A stretch of 64,000 nucleotides of DNA from Anaerolinea sp. (GTDB lineage Bacteria; Chloroflexota; Anaerolineae; Anaerolineales; Anaerolineaceae), in NCBI GenBank assembly GCA_020725865.1, contig DYEC01000013.1, positions 62,001 to 126,000 on the forward strand. The letters run 5' to 3'. The stretch's first letter is position 1. Each line of letters starts with the position of its first letter. A program made the translations under genes and the position numbers. Below the pieces are notes generated by a model. It was not told the origin of the DNA. It was given only the letters and a program-made list of their open reading frames with translations, and did not search any database. This document shows positions 8,025 through 18,368 of the stretch, piece after piece.

Positions 8025-8888
8025 ATGCAACGCGAGCGCGTCTCTGAGAATGTTTACTGGTTTCAGAGTGATGTTTACGCACAAGTTACAGCCGGCGTCA
8101 TTACCGGTACCCAATGGGCTGTGGTAATTGACACATTAGCACTACCAGAAGAAACACTGGCAATGCGTTCCTTTATAGAAGAGGAACTGTTGGTTCCTGT
8201 TCGCTATGTGATTAATACCCATTATCATGCCGACCACACATGGGGAAATTGTTTCTTCCCTGGCGCCACCGTCATTAGCCACACTCTGTGCCGGCAAATG
8301 ATGGCTGATCGCGGTCAAGCCGCACTAGATGCTGCACGTCGCCAGAATCCAATCTTCAAGCAAGTCAAACTGGTTTTTCCCCACATCACCTTTGACAAAG
8401 GTGAAATGTCTCTCCGCGTTGGCAAGAAGAACCTGATCCTCTTTCCAACACCTGGACATAGCCAGGATGGAATATCTGTATTGGTCGAGGAAGACCGCGT
8501 CCTTTTTGCGGGAGATGCTTTCCTGCCACTACCCTACGTTGTAGATGGAGAACTGGAAGAATTAATTGCAACCATTAAGCGTATTGGGAAAATGGGACTG
8601 GAGAACATCATACAGGGACATGGCGATATTATCCTGCGTGGTGAGATTGATGATGCAGTGAAGGAAAATCTCAATTACCTATCCACAATTCGCAAAGTTG
8701 TGCGAAATGCACTAAAACGCCGCAATCCTTTAGATGTACTAGCCACAGTGGACGTTGAATCTTGTGGAAAAAGTCGAGTTTTTCTTGCTGGGCTAGCAGA
8801 AGACCTGCACCGTCGTAATTTACGGGCATTATACCGGCAATTTATAAACGAGGAAGAGATTAGCCTGGCAGAGAATAAAACAGAATAG
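8025..8888 (+). CDS. MBL-fold metallo-hydrolase
   Basis: 287 aa. Metallo-beta-lactamase fold with the metal-binding motif NTHYHADHTWGN (HxHxDH), further ligands in PGHSQDG and FAGDAF, and final His in IQGHGD. This pattern fits glyoxalase II/SoxH-like hydrolases; the substrate cannot be told. ATG 8025 follows GGAGAAGG with a 6-nt gap. Transcribed from its own strong promoter; ends 2 nt from the convergent plsY stop. A small TGACTCA/TGAGTCA hairpin followed by CCTTTTT about 30 nt beyond its stop, inside the plsY 3' end, may serve as terminator. Confidence 0.85.
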   Translation: MQRERVSENVYWFQSDVYAQVTAGVITGTQWAVVIDTLALPEETLAMRSFIEEELLVPVRYVINTHYHADHTWGNCFFPGATVISHTLCRQMMADRGQAALDAARRQNPIFKQVKLVFPHITFDKGEMSLRVGKKNLILFPTPGHSQDGISVLVEEDRVLFAGDAFLPLPYVVDGELEELIATIKRIGKMGLENIIQGHGDIILRGEIDDAVKENLNYLSTIRKVVRNALKRRNPLDVLATVDVESCGKSRVFLAGLAEDLHRRNLRALYRQFINEEEISLAENKTE

Positions 8889-8890
8889 TC

Positions 8891-9592
8891 CTACAACGAT
8901 TGTTGCCCTTGTTTATCAGAATGACTCAAATGAGTCACCTTTTTCTTAAGATATGCTCGCAAACCTACCAAGCGCTCCGTGCCATGCTTCAACCTTTCGA
9001 GATTTGGGCGCAATGCCCAAACTACGATAACCGTCGCCAGAACTCCATAAACCACATAACTCCAGGGTGACAACCCGAGCCATGCGCGCCATAAAAATAC
9101 AACCGTAGTAGACACAGTAACACTTATGGTGGTTAGCGAAGCGTAGCCCACAAAGAGAAAAACCATAACTGCCAACGGCAAAATAATTATCCAGCTTGAG
9201 GGCCAGAGCGCCAGCGCCCCTCCAAAGGCCGGCGCCCCACCTGCGCCACCACGCAAGCGTAATTTTCCGTTTTGTGAGTCTTTTTCCACCAGAAAGATAG
9301 AATAATTATGTCCCAACACCGCTAATAATGCACCAAACACCTGAAGCCAGGTGTATCCCGGCATCAGCCAAAGTGGAGCCAAGCCTGCCACTAACCCTTT
9401 TGAAATATCCAAAACCGCAGTAACAATTCCTGCCAACAAGCCAGCCGCCCGCATAGCATTTGTCCCACCGGTACGCCCACTTTCAATCTGACGGACATCT
9501 CGCCCTGTTGCAACCTTGACCACAATCAGTCCGAAGGGTATTGAACCAACCAAATAGCACAATAATAAGATCGCCAAAGAACTCAATAACAC
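8891..9592 (-). CDS. plsY: Glycerol-3-phosphate acyltransferase PlsY
   Basis: 233 aa integral membrane enzyme that transfers acyl from acyl-phosphate to glycerol-3-phosphate, the first step of phospholipid synthesis. Seen: GSIPFGLIV (TM1 end), SGRTGGTNAMR in place of the usual SGNxGATN, LDISKG, LGHNYSIF, and RLRGGAGGAPAFGG where most homologues have KGGKGVAT, so motif 3 is diverged. GTG start at 9592 follows CTGGAGG by 7 nt. Probably the third gene of a unit with the JAMM and membrane-protein genes upstream (52-nt gap). Confidence 0.88.
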   Translation of the reverse strand: MLLSSLAILLLCYLVGSIPFGLIVVKVATGRDVRQIESGRTGGTNAMRAAGLLAGIVTAVLDISKGLVAGLAPLWLMPGYTWLQVFGALLAVLGHNYSIFLVEKDSQNGKLRLRGGAGGAPAFGGALALWPSSWIIILPLAVMVFLFVGYASLTTISVTVSTTVVFLWRAWLGLSPWSYVVYGVLATVIVVWALRPNLERLKHGTERLVGLRAYLKKKVTHLSHSDKQGQQSL

Positions 9593-9644
9593 TTAAAAAC
9601 CTCCAGATATAGGTATAACTGATAACACCACTCTTGCCTCTGGG

Positions 9645-10055
9645 TTACAGGTCATCCTGCCACACCAGTTCGACCTCTTGACAACCGTTACCAACAATCT
9701 CAAAACCACGTACCTGCCAGCCAGTTTCAACAGGTGACCATATGATCGAGATCACACCGGGATAATAAAACTCGGCAATATCGCTTTGCGACGGAACCTC
9801 GGGACCCGAAGGATGAGAATGATAAAAAGCCAATAACTCCAAATTTAGTGTTTCCAGCTTCAGGAAACCATCCAGTTGTTCCTGTGGGTCCATCAAAAAT
9901 TTCGTCGTACTATGCAACTGGTTGGTAACCGGCAAAACGATCTCAGCGCGATTTTCCCGTCCTCCAATTATCCCGCAACCTTCCTCAGGTAAACAAGATA
10001 AAATGTGTTGCATCATCTGTTTGCGAAGGTGTGTTGCCAGGAACAACTGCTTCAT
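9645..10055 (-). CDS. JAMM/MPN metalloprotease-like protein
   Basis: 136 aa, single JAB1/MPN domain. JAMM zinc motif complete: Glu in EEGCGIIGG, then HSHPSGPEVPSQSD (HxHP, Ser and Asp ligands). Such bacterial proteins are peptidases or isopeptidases, often acting on ubiquitin-like sulfur carriers; the substrate here is unknown. ATG 10055 lies 2 nt after the upstream stop codon in TAGCAATG, so coupling is likely. An alternative ATG at 10073 would overlap the upstream gene by 16 nt across a G-run. Confidence 0.8.
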   Translation of the reverse strand: MKQLFLATHLRKQMMQHILSCLPEEGCGIIGGRENRAEIVLPVTNQLHSTTKFLMDPQEQLDGFLKLETLNLELLAFYHSHPSGPEVPSQSDIAEFYYPGVISIIWSPVETGWQVRGFEIVGNGCQEVELVWQDDL

Positions 10056-10057
10056 TG

Positions 10058-10891
10058 CTACCGCCCCCCCCACAAAAAAAATACTGCAAGTCCCCAGATC
10101 AATAAGAGCATGACAGTTGGCTCAATCCACAATGTATGCCAGGGGCGTTCCTCTTCAATAGCTGCCGCTAAGTTGGTCAGAGCGTATGCAGGTCCAAGTA
10201 TCAATAAACCAAAAGTCAGTGGCATGATGGGCCAGTAATGTAAAGCAATCCCCAACTGACCAATAAATAATGCAATGCCAGCAGACCATGCCACACACCA
10301 GTGCCCTTCCAGACGCAAATATAAAGACCTTAAAGAAACCAGAAACGCGGGAATTGACAACACTGGTGCTAATAAATATACGCGCCAATCCGCCGCTCGC
10401 ACTGCAATACTGATCACCAGAAATAAAGCGAAAGAAACCGCAGTCAGTCCAAGGGAAGCCACCGTGTGTCTAACATCTGATAAGTCAACCACGATATACT
10501 CTGCAAGAAACACCAATACCAGCAACAATCCGCCAAAAGCGAACACTACCCACCACTGCAAACCAATAGAAAGCGTTCTCAACGGAACACCGATCACCCA
10601 AGCGGTCAGGGCAGGCAAGATCCAGTGCTGCCAGCCGCTTTTGCGCGAAAAATGCGGGTGGTCTCCTAAAAGCCAGTTCATTCCGGCAGCTGCCAACGCG
10701 GATGTCAGGATCGAAATGATAGTTGAAAAATTGAGCCTGAAAATAAATTCTGCTTTAATAATACGGATAACAATATCAGGGGTAGTCAGAGTTACAAAGG
10801 GCATCACGGCATAAGCTAGCAGAATAACCGAAGTCAAGATACTTAAGCGGTCCATATCCGGTAAAAAACGACGCTCTTCCTGAAACACCAT
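10058..10891 (-). CDS. Conserved multi-pass membrane protein, possibly DUF5656
   Basis: 277 aa, about seven to eight hydrophobic helices, short loops, no catalytic motif that I recognise. May belong to the DUF5656 group of Chloroflexota membrane proteins, but this is from memory of family style, not a motif match. Its ATG at 10891 lies only 6 nt after the -10 box of a well-formed promoter, so the mRNA is probably leaderless. First gene of a unit with JAMM and plsY. Confidence 0.65.
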   Translation of the reverse strand: MVFQEERRFLPDMDRLSILTSVILLAYAVMPFVTLTTPDIVIRIIKAEFIFRLNFSTIISILTSALAAAGMNWLLGDHPHFSRKSGWQHWILPALTAWVIGVPLRTLSIGLQWWVVFAFGGLLLVLVFLAEYIVVDLSDVRHTVASLGLTAVSFALFLVISIAVRAADWRVYLLAPVLSIPAFLVSLRSLYLRLEGHWCVAWSAGIALFIGQLGIALHYWPIMPLTFGLLILGPAYALTNLAAAIEEERPWHTLWIEPTVMLLLIWGLAVFFLWGGR

Positions 10892-10897
10892 ACCCTG

Positions 10898-10926
10898 ATT
10901 GTACTCATCTCGCCTTTGTCTGCCAA
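10898..10926 (-). promoter_or_regulatory. Promoter giving a leaderless mRNA (10891 gene)
   Basis: On the minus strand: TTGGCA (10926-10921), 17-bp spacer, TACAAT (10903-10898). The predicted start site coincides with the ATG at 10891. No Shine-Dalgarno is present. Confidence 0.7.
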
Positions 10927-10940
10927 GTCATGCCATGATA

Positions 10941-10949
10941 TGGTAAAAT
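10941..10949 (+). promoter_or_regulatory. Extended -10 element, near-leaderless start of the 10960 gene
   Basis: TGGTAAAAT; the ATG follows 10 nt later at 10960, leaving a leader of about 3-4 nt. No -35 consensus is evident, consistent with an extended -10 promoter. Divergent from the promoter at 10898-10926. Confidence 0.55.
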
Positions 10950-10959
10950 AATTTTTTGC

Positions 10960-11961
10960 ATGAACATGAGCCAGGAAAAAGCAACCAGTCATCCCCCCCG
11001 TTTGATCAATTGCTTTGCGACCGGTTTCAATACGGTCGCAAATAATGCTTACTTATTGCTGTTTCCAATATTACTAGACATATTTTTATGGTTCGGGCCT
11101 CATTTCCGCCTGACAAAACTGGTGAAACCGTTTTTTACTGACTTCGCTGAAATGCTTAAGTTGTACCCACCAACAAATACTGCCGAATTATTTAATAATT
11201 CACTTACTCAGACCTGGCAATATCTAATTGATCGTTTTAATCTTGCCAGTGTCATTTGTACGTTCCCGATTGGAATTCCCAGCCTGATGTCATCCATGCG
11301 ACCAGTGCAGTCTCCACTTGGCGAAGTCCCCATCTATGACATCACAACTCCATCAGGTTTTCTGCTTTTGTGGCTGGGAATGATTCTTACCGGGCTGCTA
11401 ATCGGCAGCATCTATTTCAGCGAAATAGCACGCTGTTGTAGTAATAACCAGCGCCGGTTTTCTGCTGGGTGGATAGGTGACCAATTCACCCGTGCAGTCA
11501 TCTTGTCCATTTTGCTGACAATCTTTGCAGTAATGATTTCCATTCCAACCAGTCTGCTCACAGGCATCACTTTCCTCATCAACCCATTCCTTGGGCAAAT
11601 TGCTATGATTGCAATGCTTTTCGTCTTCTTGTGGTTGCTGATGCCACTGCTATTCTCTCCGCACGGCATTTTTATTCGACAGTATGGTGTTGTCTCATCC
11701 CTGCTGGCAAGCGTGCGATTGGTTCGCTTTCTGCTGCCAACAATTAACTTATTTGTGTTGATCAGTCTGTTGCTCTGGCTGGGATTGGATTATTTATGGC
11801 TCACTCCCCCGGAAACTTCCTGGATGACCCTGGTTGGTATTTCCGGTCATGCTTTTATCACTACAGGCCTAATAGCCAGCAGCTTTATACTTTATGACAA
11901 AGGTCTGCGCTGGCTGGATGAAAACCTCAGCCAGCTCACTACGCGGGGCATCCGTGTCTAG
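10960..11961 (+). CDS. Multi-pass membrane protein of unknown function
   Basis: 333 aa. About six hydrophobic helices, with a larger polar segment after the first (residues about 45-125). I do not recognise the family. Alternative ATG at 10966 (MSQEK). No Shine-Dalgarno; the promoter position suggests a near-leaderless message. 32 nt upstream of gyrB on the same strand and possibly co-transcribed with it. Confidence 0.65.
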   Translation: MNMSQEKATSHPPRLINCFATGFNTVANNAYLLLFPILLDIFLWFGPHFRLTKLVKPFFTDFAEMLKLYPPTNTAELFNNSLTQTWQYLIDRFNLASVICTFPIGIPSLMSSMRPVQSPLGEVPIYDITTPSGFLLLWLGMILTGLLIGSIYFSEIARCCSNNQRRFSAGWIGDQFTRAVILSILLTIFAVMISIPTSLLTGITFLINPFLGQIAMIAMLFVFLWLLMPLLFSPHGIFIRQYGVVSSLLASVRLVRFLLPTINLFVLISLLLWLGLDYLWLTPPETSWMTLVGISGHAFITTGLIASSFILYDKGLRWLDENLSQLTTRGIRV

Positions 11962-11978
11962 TTTTCAGCACGGCCTAA

Positions 11979-13919
<1,941 letters not shown>

Positions 13920-13934
13920 AAGCAAAGGCAAAAC

Positions 13935-14687
13935 ATGTCAGATATCTTAGAAACAAGTATTGAAGAACCCGTTTCCTCAACAATTTGGGATTTTGTTTTA
14001 TATCTGACCGTTGGTGTTGGGTTGTTCGCTCTGGCTAGTCTGGGCATATCCCGGATTTCACAAATTGGAACGCCTGCCAATACTGCCGCCCATTATTTGA
14101 TCAATATTCTAATCTTCAGTGGAGTTTTTTATTTTCTGGGTATTCAACGAAAACGAGTAACTTGGTCAAAGATTGGCTTTAAGCCGCTGGTTTTTACACC
14201 GTGGTACTTTGTTCTTGGCTTCGGATTGTTCATTTTGCTTTTACCACTGCGGGGAATCCTGGCAGTATTAGCGCTCAAATTAACTGGTTCGGGGTATGAA
14301 AGCCTGTTGTATCGTTCACAGATTATCATGGCAGGTGGCTTTTCATGGCTCAATGCTTTGATGGCAGTTATTGCCGGGGGTATTTTGATTCCATTTGCCG
14401 AAGAAGTTTATTTCCGGGGTCTCTGGTATACCGCACTCCGCACTCGGCTATCCACAGTTCCCGCTATACTCATCAGTTCACTTTTGTTTGGGCTGGGACA
14501 TATTGACTCAGCCGCTGTTGTTGCGGCAAGTACCGTCGTCGGCATTGTCAACGCGATTGCTTACGAAAAAAGCCAGTCGCTGTGGCTGCCCATTATCATC
14601 CATGCAGTCAACAACACAATTGGGATGGTGGTATTGTATACAGTAATGGCAATTGCGCCAAATCTAATGCCTTTCCCGCCTTCATAA
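13935..14687 (+). CDS. CPBP-family intramembrane glutamic endopeptidase
   Basis: 250 aa, about six to seven TM helices. Abi/CPBP motifs: EEVYFR (EExxxR) at about 155, FGLGH (FxxxH) and HAVNN (HxxxN), forming the intramembrane active site. Substrates of such bacterial proteases are mostly unknown. 15 nt downstream of gyrB, so part of the same transcript. Confidence 0.85.
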   Translation: MSDILETSIEEPVSSTIWDFVLYLTVGVGLFALASLGISRISQIGTPANTAAHYLINILIFSGVFYFLGIQRKRVTWSKIGFKPLVFTPWYFVLGFGLFILLLPLRGILAVLALKLTGSGYESLLYRSQIIMAGGFSWLNALMAVIAGGILIPFAEEVYFRGLWYTALRTRLSTVPAILISSLLFGLGHIDSAAVVAASTVVGIVNAIAYEKSQSLWLPIIIHAVNNTIGMVVLYTVMAIAPNLMPFPPS

Positions 14688-14762
14688 AAATAAATCCCAT
14701 CGTCATATTTTGACCATTGATTGCGTTTGGAAAGCAAAAGGATTGGCTGAAAGGGGTAACAG

Positions 14763-15863
14763 ATGAAGAAGCTACTTTTTCATGCTGAAGATCTGAAAGA
14801 TTTCATGGTACGGTTTTTTACCCGGCTGGAAGTGCCACCTGAAGACGCCGAAATTGCCGCCGATGTTCTGCTTTCTGCTGACTTGCGTGGTATTGATTCA
14901 CATGGCATCATTCGCTTGAACACCTACTACGGAAGCCGGTTACGCCAGAAGTTGATTAACCCTCGTTCCCCAATTCAAGTAATTCACGAAACAGCCACTA
15001 CGCTGGCATTGGACGGCGGTAATGGCGTTGGACAAGTCGTATCCTATCACGCCATGCAGCGTTGCATTGAAAAAGCCAAACAAGCCGGTGTAGCAATGGT
15101 TACAGTTCGCAACAGTAACCATTATGGCATTGCTGGTTACTACGCCATGATGGCTTTGCCTCATGATATGATCGGTATCAGCTATACGAATTCACAGCCT
15201 CTTGTTGCTCCAACCTACGGACGCCGCGCCCTGCTGGGTACGAATCCAATCGCTGTGGCAGCCCCGGCAGGCAAAGAACGGCCTTTCGTCTTGGACATGG
15301 CAACTAGCATCGTACCAATTGGACGCATCACTGTTTTTGAAAAGGCTGGCAAACCCATCCCCGAAGGCTGGGGAATTGATCACACCGGTCAGATAACCAC
15401 AAATCCAACAGCAGTGTTACAAGGGGGCGCTTTGATGCCGCTGGGTGGAAGTGATTTAATGCGCGGATACAAAGGATATGGGCTGGCAATGCTTGTGGAT
15501 ATCTTCTGTGGTGTACTTGCAGGAGCTGCTTTTGCCTCCAAAGTCGGCAATCCACATGAAGCTCAAGGACCCGCCAACGTTGGACATTTCTTTGCCGCCA
15601 TCCAAATAGACTGCTTTCGTCCAATTGCAGAATTCAAACAAGATATGGATGAGCTGATTCGCGAGCTAAAAGAGTCACCCAAAGCCTTTGGACAGAAACG
15701 GATTTACATAGCGGGAGAAAAGGAGTTTGAAACTGCTGAGCGATACGCTCGAGAAGGTATTCCCCTTCTCGAGAACGTTGTTACATCACTTAGGCAGGCT
15801 GGCGATGAAATCGGGGTAGCCTTCCATTACACGCCGCTCGGTAGTTTAGAGATCAGCGAGTAA
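14763..15863 (+). CDS. Ldh-family (type II malate/L-lactate/ureidoglycolate) oxidoreductase
   Basis: 366 aa. NAD(P)-dependent dehydrogenase of the Ldh_2 family acting on 2-hydroxy acids such as malate, L-lactate, sulfolactate or ureidoglycolate. Seen: SADLRGIDSHGIIRL (catalytic His and Arg region, about 40-55), VRNSNHYGIAGYYA, LLGTNPIAVAAP and a YKGYGLAMLVDIF block. ATG 14763 after GGGGTAACAG. 75 nt after the CPBP gene. The substrate cannot be assigned from sequence. Confidence 0.85.
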   Translation: MKKLLFHAEDLKDFMVRFFTRLEVPPEDAEIAADVLLSADLRGIDSHGIIRLNTYYGSRLRQKLINPRSPIQVIHETATTLALDGGNGVGQVVSYHAMQRCIEKAKQAGVAMVTVRNSNHYGIAGYYAMMALPHDMIGISYTNSQPLVAPTYGRRALLGTNPIAVAAPAGKERPFVLDMATSIVPIGRITVFEKAGKPIPEGWGIDHTGQITTNPTAVLQGGALMPLGGSDLMRGYKGYGLAMLVDIFCGVLAGAAFASKVGNPHEAQGPANVGHFFAAIQIDCFRPIAEFKQDMDELIRELKESPKAFGQKRIYIAGEKEFETAERYAREGIPLLENVVTSLRQAGDEIGVAFHYTPLGSLEISE

Positions 15864-15902
15864 GGCATCGTCAAGGCTCTGCTGGCTTGCATGTTGGCTA
15901 TG

Positions 15903-17513
15903 TCAATCCTGCAGCAAAATTACTGCTTCATAGCCCTGTAAGGATAGATAATCCTTTCCAACTAATGGATGTTGCTGTTTATGGCTAGTGAGAACAAGTT
16001 TCCAGGGCTTTTTGGTGAGTTCTCTACCCAGCATCAAGCGCCTCGGTTTTCGACTGAAGTTCAAGGCTATCAGCAGAGTCTGTCCCGGAAGTACTCGTAG
16101 ATATGCCAATAAACTAACAGGATCGAAAGTGAGAGGCTGAAAAAGTCCTCTGCGCAAAGCAGGTAATTCGCGGCGTAACCGGATCAAAGCGCGGTAAAAA
16201 TTGAACAGAGAATCTGGATCAGCCCGTTGAGCCTCTACATTGCGCCAGACATGATTGGGATGAACCGGCAACCAGGGCGTCTTTTCACTGAAACCAGCAT
16301 AGAGAGAACCATCCCATTGCATCGGAGAACGACAGATATCCCGCCCCTTGAAAAAGGGCCAAAATCGCTTTCCAACCGGGTCTAAAATTTCTGAACGCTT
16401 CAGAGATATATTGCGCATTCCAATTTCTTCACCATAGTAAATGAAGGGCGTACCGCGTAAAGTCAGAAGCAGTGTTGCTAGCACCTTTAAGCGCTCATCT
16501 TTTTCACCCTTTACGTAGCGAGTAGCAGAGCGAGGTGTATCATGGTTATTAAGAACGTAATTCGGCCAGCCATTTTCCCGCTGTAAAGCCGTTTCCCAGC
16601 GCTGAATAGAGTTCAAGAAGCGCGCAGGATTCCATGGGCAATGTAAAAACTCAAAATTGAATGCAGCATGTAATAGTTTTGTAGAGCAGTATTTTGCAGC
16701 ATGTTCTGCCGTGCTTAGGAAAGTTTCACCAACTAAATATCGTTGGGGATACTGGTCAACTATTTGCCGAATTTCAGCCAGTAATGGCAATAGTTCCGGC
16801 TGATTGATGTCGTACATATGCTTCTGACGATCAAATCCACGTAAACCTAGCGCCGGTGGATTATCGGGAAAATCGGCGTGTTTGAAATACACGTTGAAAA
16901 CATCCAGACGGAAACCATCCACACCTCGTTCCAGCCAGAAACGGATTACATCCAACATTGCTCGTCTGACCTGCGGATTACGCCAGTTTACGTCTGGCTG
17001 TTCTTTATAAAACATGTGATAGTAATATTGGCCAAGCTTAGGAACATACTCCCAAGCACTGCCGCCAAAAATGGATTGCCAGTTATTAGGTGGACGGTGA
17101 TCAGGAGACGCATCTTTCCAGATATACCAGTCATGATATGGGTTGTCTCGAGAACTGAGTGCCTCCTTAAACCAAGGATGACGATCAGAGGTATGATTCA
17201 ACACGAGATCGAGGATAACGTGAATTCCGCGGCTGTGCGCCTCACTGATCAATTGATCAAAGTCCTGAAGGTTGCCAAATTTTGGATCAATGGATAAGTA
17301 ATCGCTGACATCATAACCAAAATCTACATCGGGAGAAGGATAAATTGGTGACAGCCAGATTGCATCCACACCCAGATCAACCAGATAATCCAGTTTCGTT
17401 AAGATACCGTTCAGGTCACCAATGCCATCACCATTACTATCCATAAACGACCGCGGATATATTTGATAGATAACACCTTCTTGCCACCAAGAGATTGTAT
17501 CTGTTTCTTTCAT
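15903..17513 (-). CDS. GH13 alpha-glucosidase / oligo-1,6-glucosidase
   Basis: 536 aa, cytoplasmic (no signal peptide). Alpha-amylase-family glycoside hydrolase. Order of motifs: QIYPRSFMDSNGDGIGDL near the N-terminus, DLVLNHTS (region I), GFRLDVFN with the nucleophile Asp (region II), LVGETF with the acid/base Glu (region III), NNHDTPRS with the transition-state Asp (region IV), and FIYYGEEIGM. The QPDVNWRNPQV segment is typical of alpha-glucosidases hydrolysing short oligosaccharides. Shine-Dalgarno weak. Convergent with the Ldh gene (39-nt gap). Confidence 0.88.
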   Translation of the reverse strand: MKETDTISWWQEGVIYQIYPRSFMDSNGDGIGDLNGILTKLDYLVDLGVDAIWLSPIYPSPDVDFGYDVSDYLSIDPKFGNLQDFDQLISEAHSRGIHVILDLVLNHTSDRHPWFKEALSSRDNPYHDWYIWKDASPDHRPPNNWQSIFGGSAWEYVPKLGQYYYHMFYKEQPDVNWRNPQVRRAMLDVIRFWLERGVDGFRLDVFNVYFKHADFPDNPPALGLRGFDRQKHMYDINQPELLPLLAEIRQIVDQYPQRYLVGETFLSTAEHAAKYCSTKLLHAAFNFEFLHCPWNPARFLNSIQRWETALQRENGWPNYVLNNHDTPRSATRYVKGEKDERLKVLATLLLTLRGTPFIYYGEEIGMRNISLKRSEILDPVGKRFWPFFKGRDICRSPMQWDGSLYAGFSEKTPWLPVHPNHVWRNVEAQRADPDSLFNFYRALIRLRRELPALRRGLFQPLTFDPVSLLAYLRVLPGQTLLIALNFSRKPRRLMLGRELTKKPWKLVLTSHKQQHPLVGKDYLSLQGYEAVILLQD

Positions 17514-17573
17514 AATCGGTTATGCGCCTTTTTGAAATTGGCGAATTTTTCCTCCTAACATTTCAATTGTCGG

Positions 17574-17828
17574 TTACCCGCGTAACCCTTGCTCTGTCGA
17601 ATAAACCCGACAACTCAAATCATACGCAGAGCGATCTTCATGCCATAAATCTCGTCCATTCACCCTGAAAGATGGTGATCCCAGAAATTTTTCTCGAATA
17701 GCCGCTCCCCGATCATCAATCCGAATCAACCGTACCTCCGCGTCAATTTTCTCTGCCAACAAAGCGGCTTTCATTTTTCCATACCATTCCACCACGAAGG
17801 GCAGCTCATTAAAATTATAGCAATTCAA
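17574..17828 (-). CDS. Small thioredoxin-fold protein lacking the usual CPxC
   Basis: 84 aa with TTG start at 17828, preceded by AGGAG with an 8-nt gap. The C-terminal two thirds (IDAEVRLIRIDDRGAA.REKFLGSPSFRVNGRDL and YDLSCRVYSTEQGLRG) match the small thioredoxin-like proteins found with arsenic or mercury genes. In those the N-terminus carries a Cys-pair strand; here only one N-terminal Cys remains (NCYNF), so redox activity is doubtful. It lies head-to-head with a broken ArsR gene and near a permease and a CxxC thioredoxin, which supports the assignment. 60 nt upstream of the GH13 gene. Confidence 0.6.
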   Translation of the reverse strand: MNCYNFNELPFVVEWYGKMKAALLAEKIDAEVRLIRIDDRGAAIREKFLGSPSFRVNGRDLWHEDRSAYDLSCRVYSTEQGLRG

Positions 17829-17830
17829 TC

Positions 17831-18088
17831 AATATACTCCTACCCTTTGCTTACGCTCACCCTGCACCTCTCGAAATCCTACGCAATAGGAAGCGTTCCA
17901 TTTACTACACAGATGGACAACCCGGTTTACATCTGGCTCACATTTCCCATCAACTTGCAGTGTTACGCAAGGCGAGAGTATTGCAAGACCGTCCTAGTGG
18001 GTAAAATATCTATTATTATGCACCAGAACAAAAAATATTTGATACTTTAGACCTTGTCCAACAATTCACAACAGGCACAGTCCCGGTT
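17831..18088 (+). pseudogene. ArsR-family regulator remnant with in-frame stop
   Basis: The frame through 17837 reads AHPAPLEILRNRKR, then HISHQLAVLRKARVLQDRPSG, a TAA at 18002-18004, then NIYYYAPEQKIFDTLDLVQQF. This follows an ArsR/SmtB winged helix: LEIL helix, recognition helix (SHQLAVLRKA), wing (RPSG-stop-NIYY, where a Lys or Arg codon is expected) and final helix. No ATG/GTG/TTG start lies between the upstream stop at 17810 and the first recognisable residues. Both the lost start and the nonsense codon argue for decay. The neighbours (permease, thioredoxin) are typical ArsR targets. Confidence 0.65.
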
Positions 18089-18192
18089 GAAATGGCTAAA
18101 AACAACGATTGTGAAAACACTAACAGAAAATGCCCAAAAACGGTCATGAAGTTAAAATGGACAAATCTTAGATCAGATACAACTTATTCCAT

Positions 18193-18327
18193 TCATCTCG
18201 ATTTGATAACTGCTTCATTAGTGCCTTTTTTCTGTCGGAGGACTATAATTCCCGCTAGGATACCCAGAACAATTTCACTCGGGCTTAAGCCGTCCAAATT
18301 GAGGCCAATCAGCCCATAACACAACAT
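18193..18327 (-). CDS. Possible 44-aa single-TM protein
   Basis: ATG 18327 to TGA 18193. Contains one hydrophobic stretch (EIVLGILAGIIVL) and a charged tail. It lies 41 nt downstream of the permease on the same strand. No good Shine-Dalgarno and no family recognised; could be chance. Confidence 0.3.
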   Translation of the reverse strand: MLCYGLIGLNLDGLSPSEIVLGILAGIIVLRQKKGTNEAVIKSR

Positions 18328-18368
18328 AAATCTTAAATCTGTTCTGCGTTTTTCCTTTTACAAACGAA

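Noticed and set aside
17847-18050. 67-aa open frame on the plus strand
   Set aside because: It is a different frame over the ArsR remnant, which carries the recognisable winged-helix residues.
18092-18319. 75-aa open frame after the ArsR remnant
   Set aside because: It is in the ArsR frame past the recognisable end; composition looks random and part is antisense to the small TM frame.
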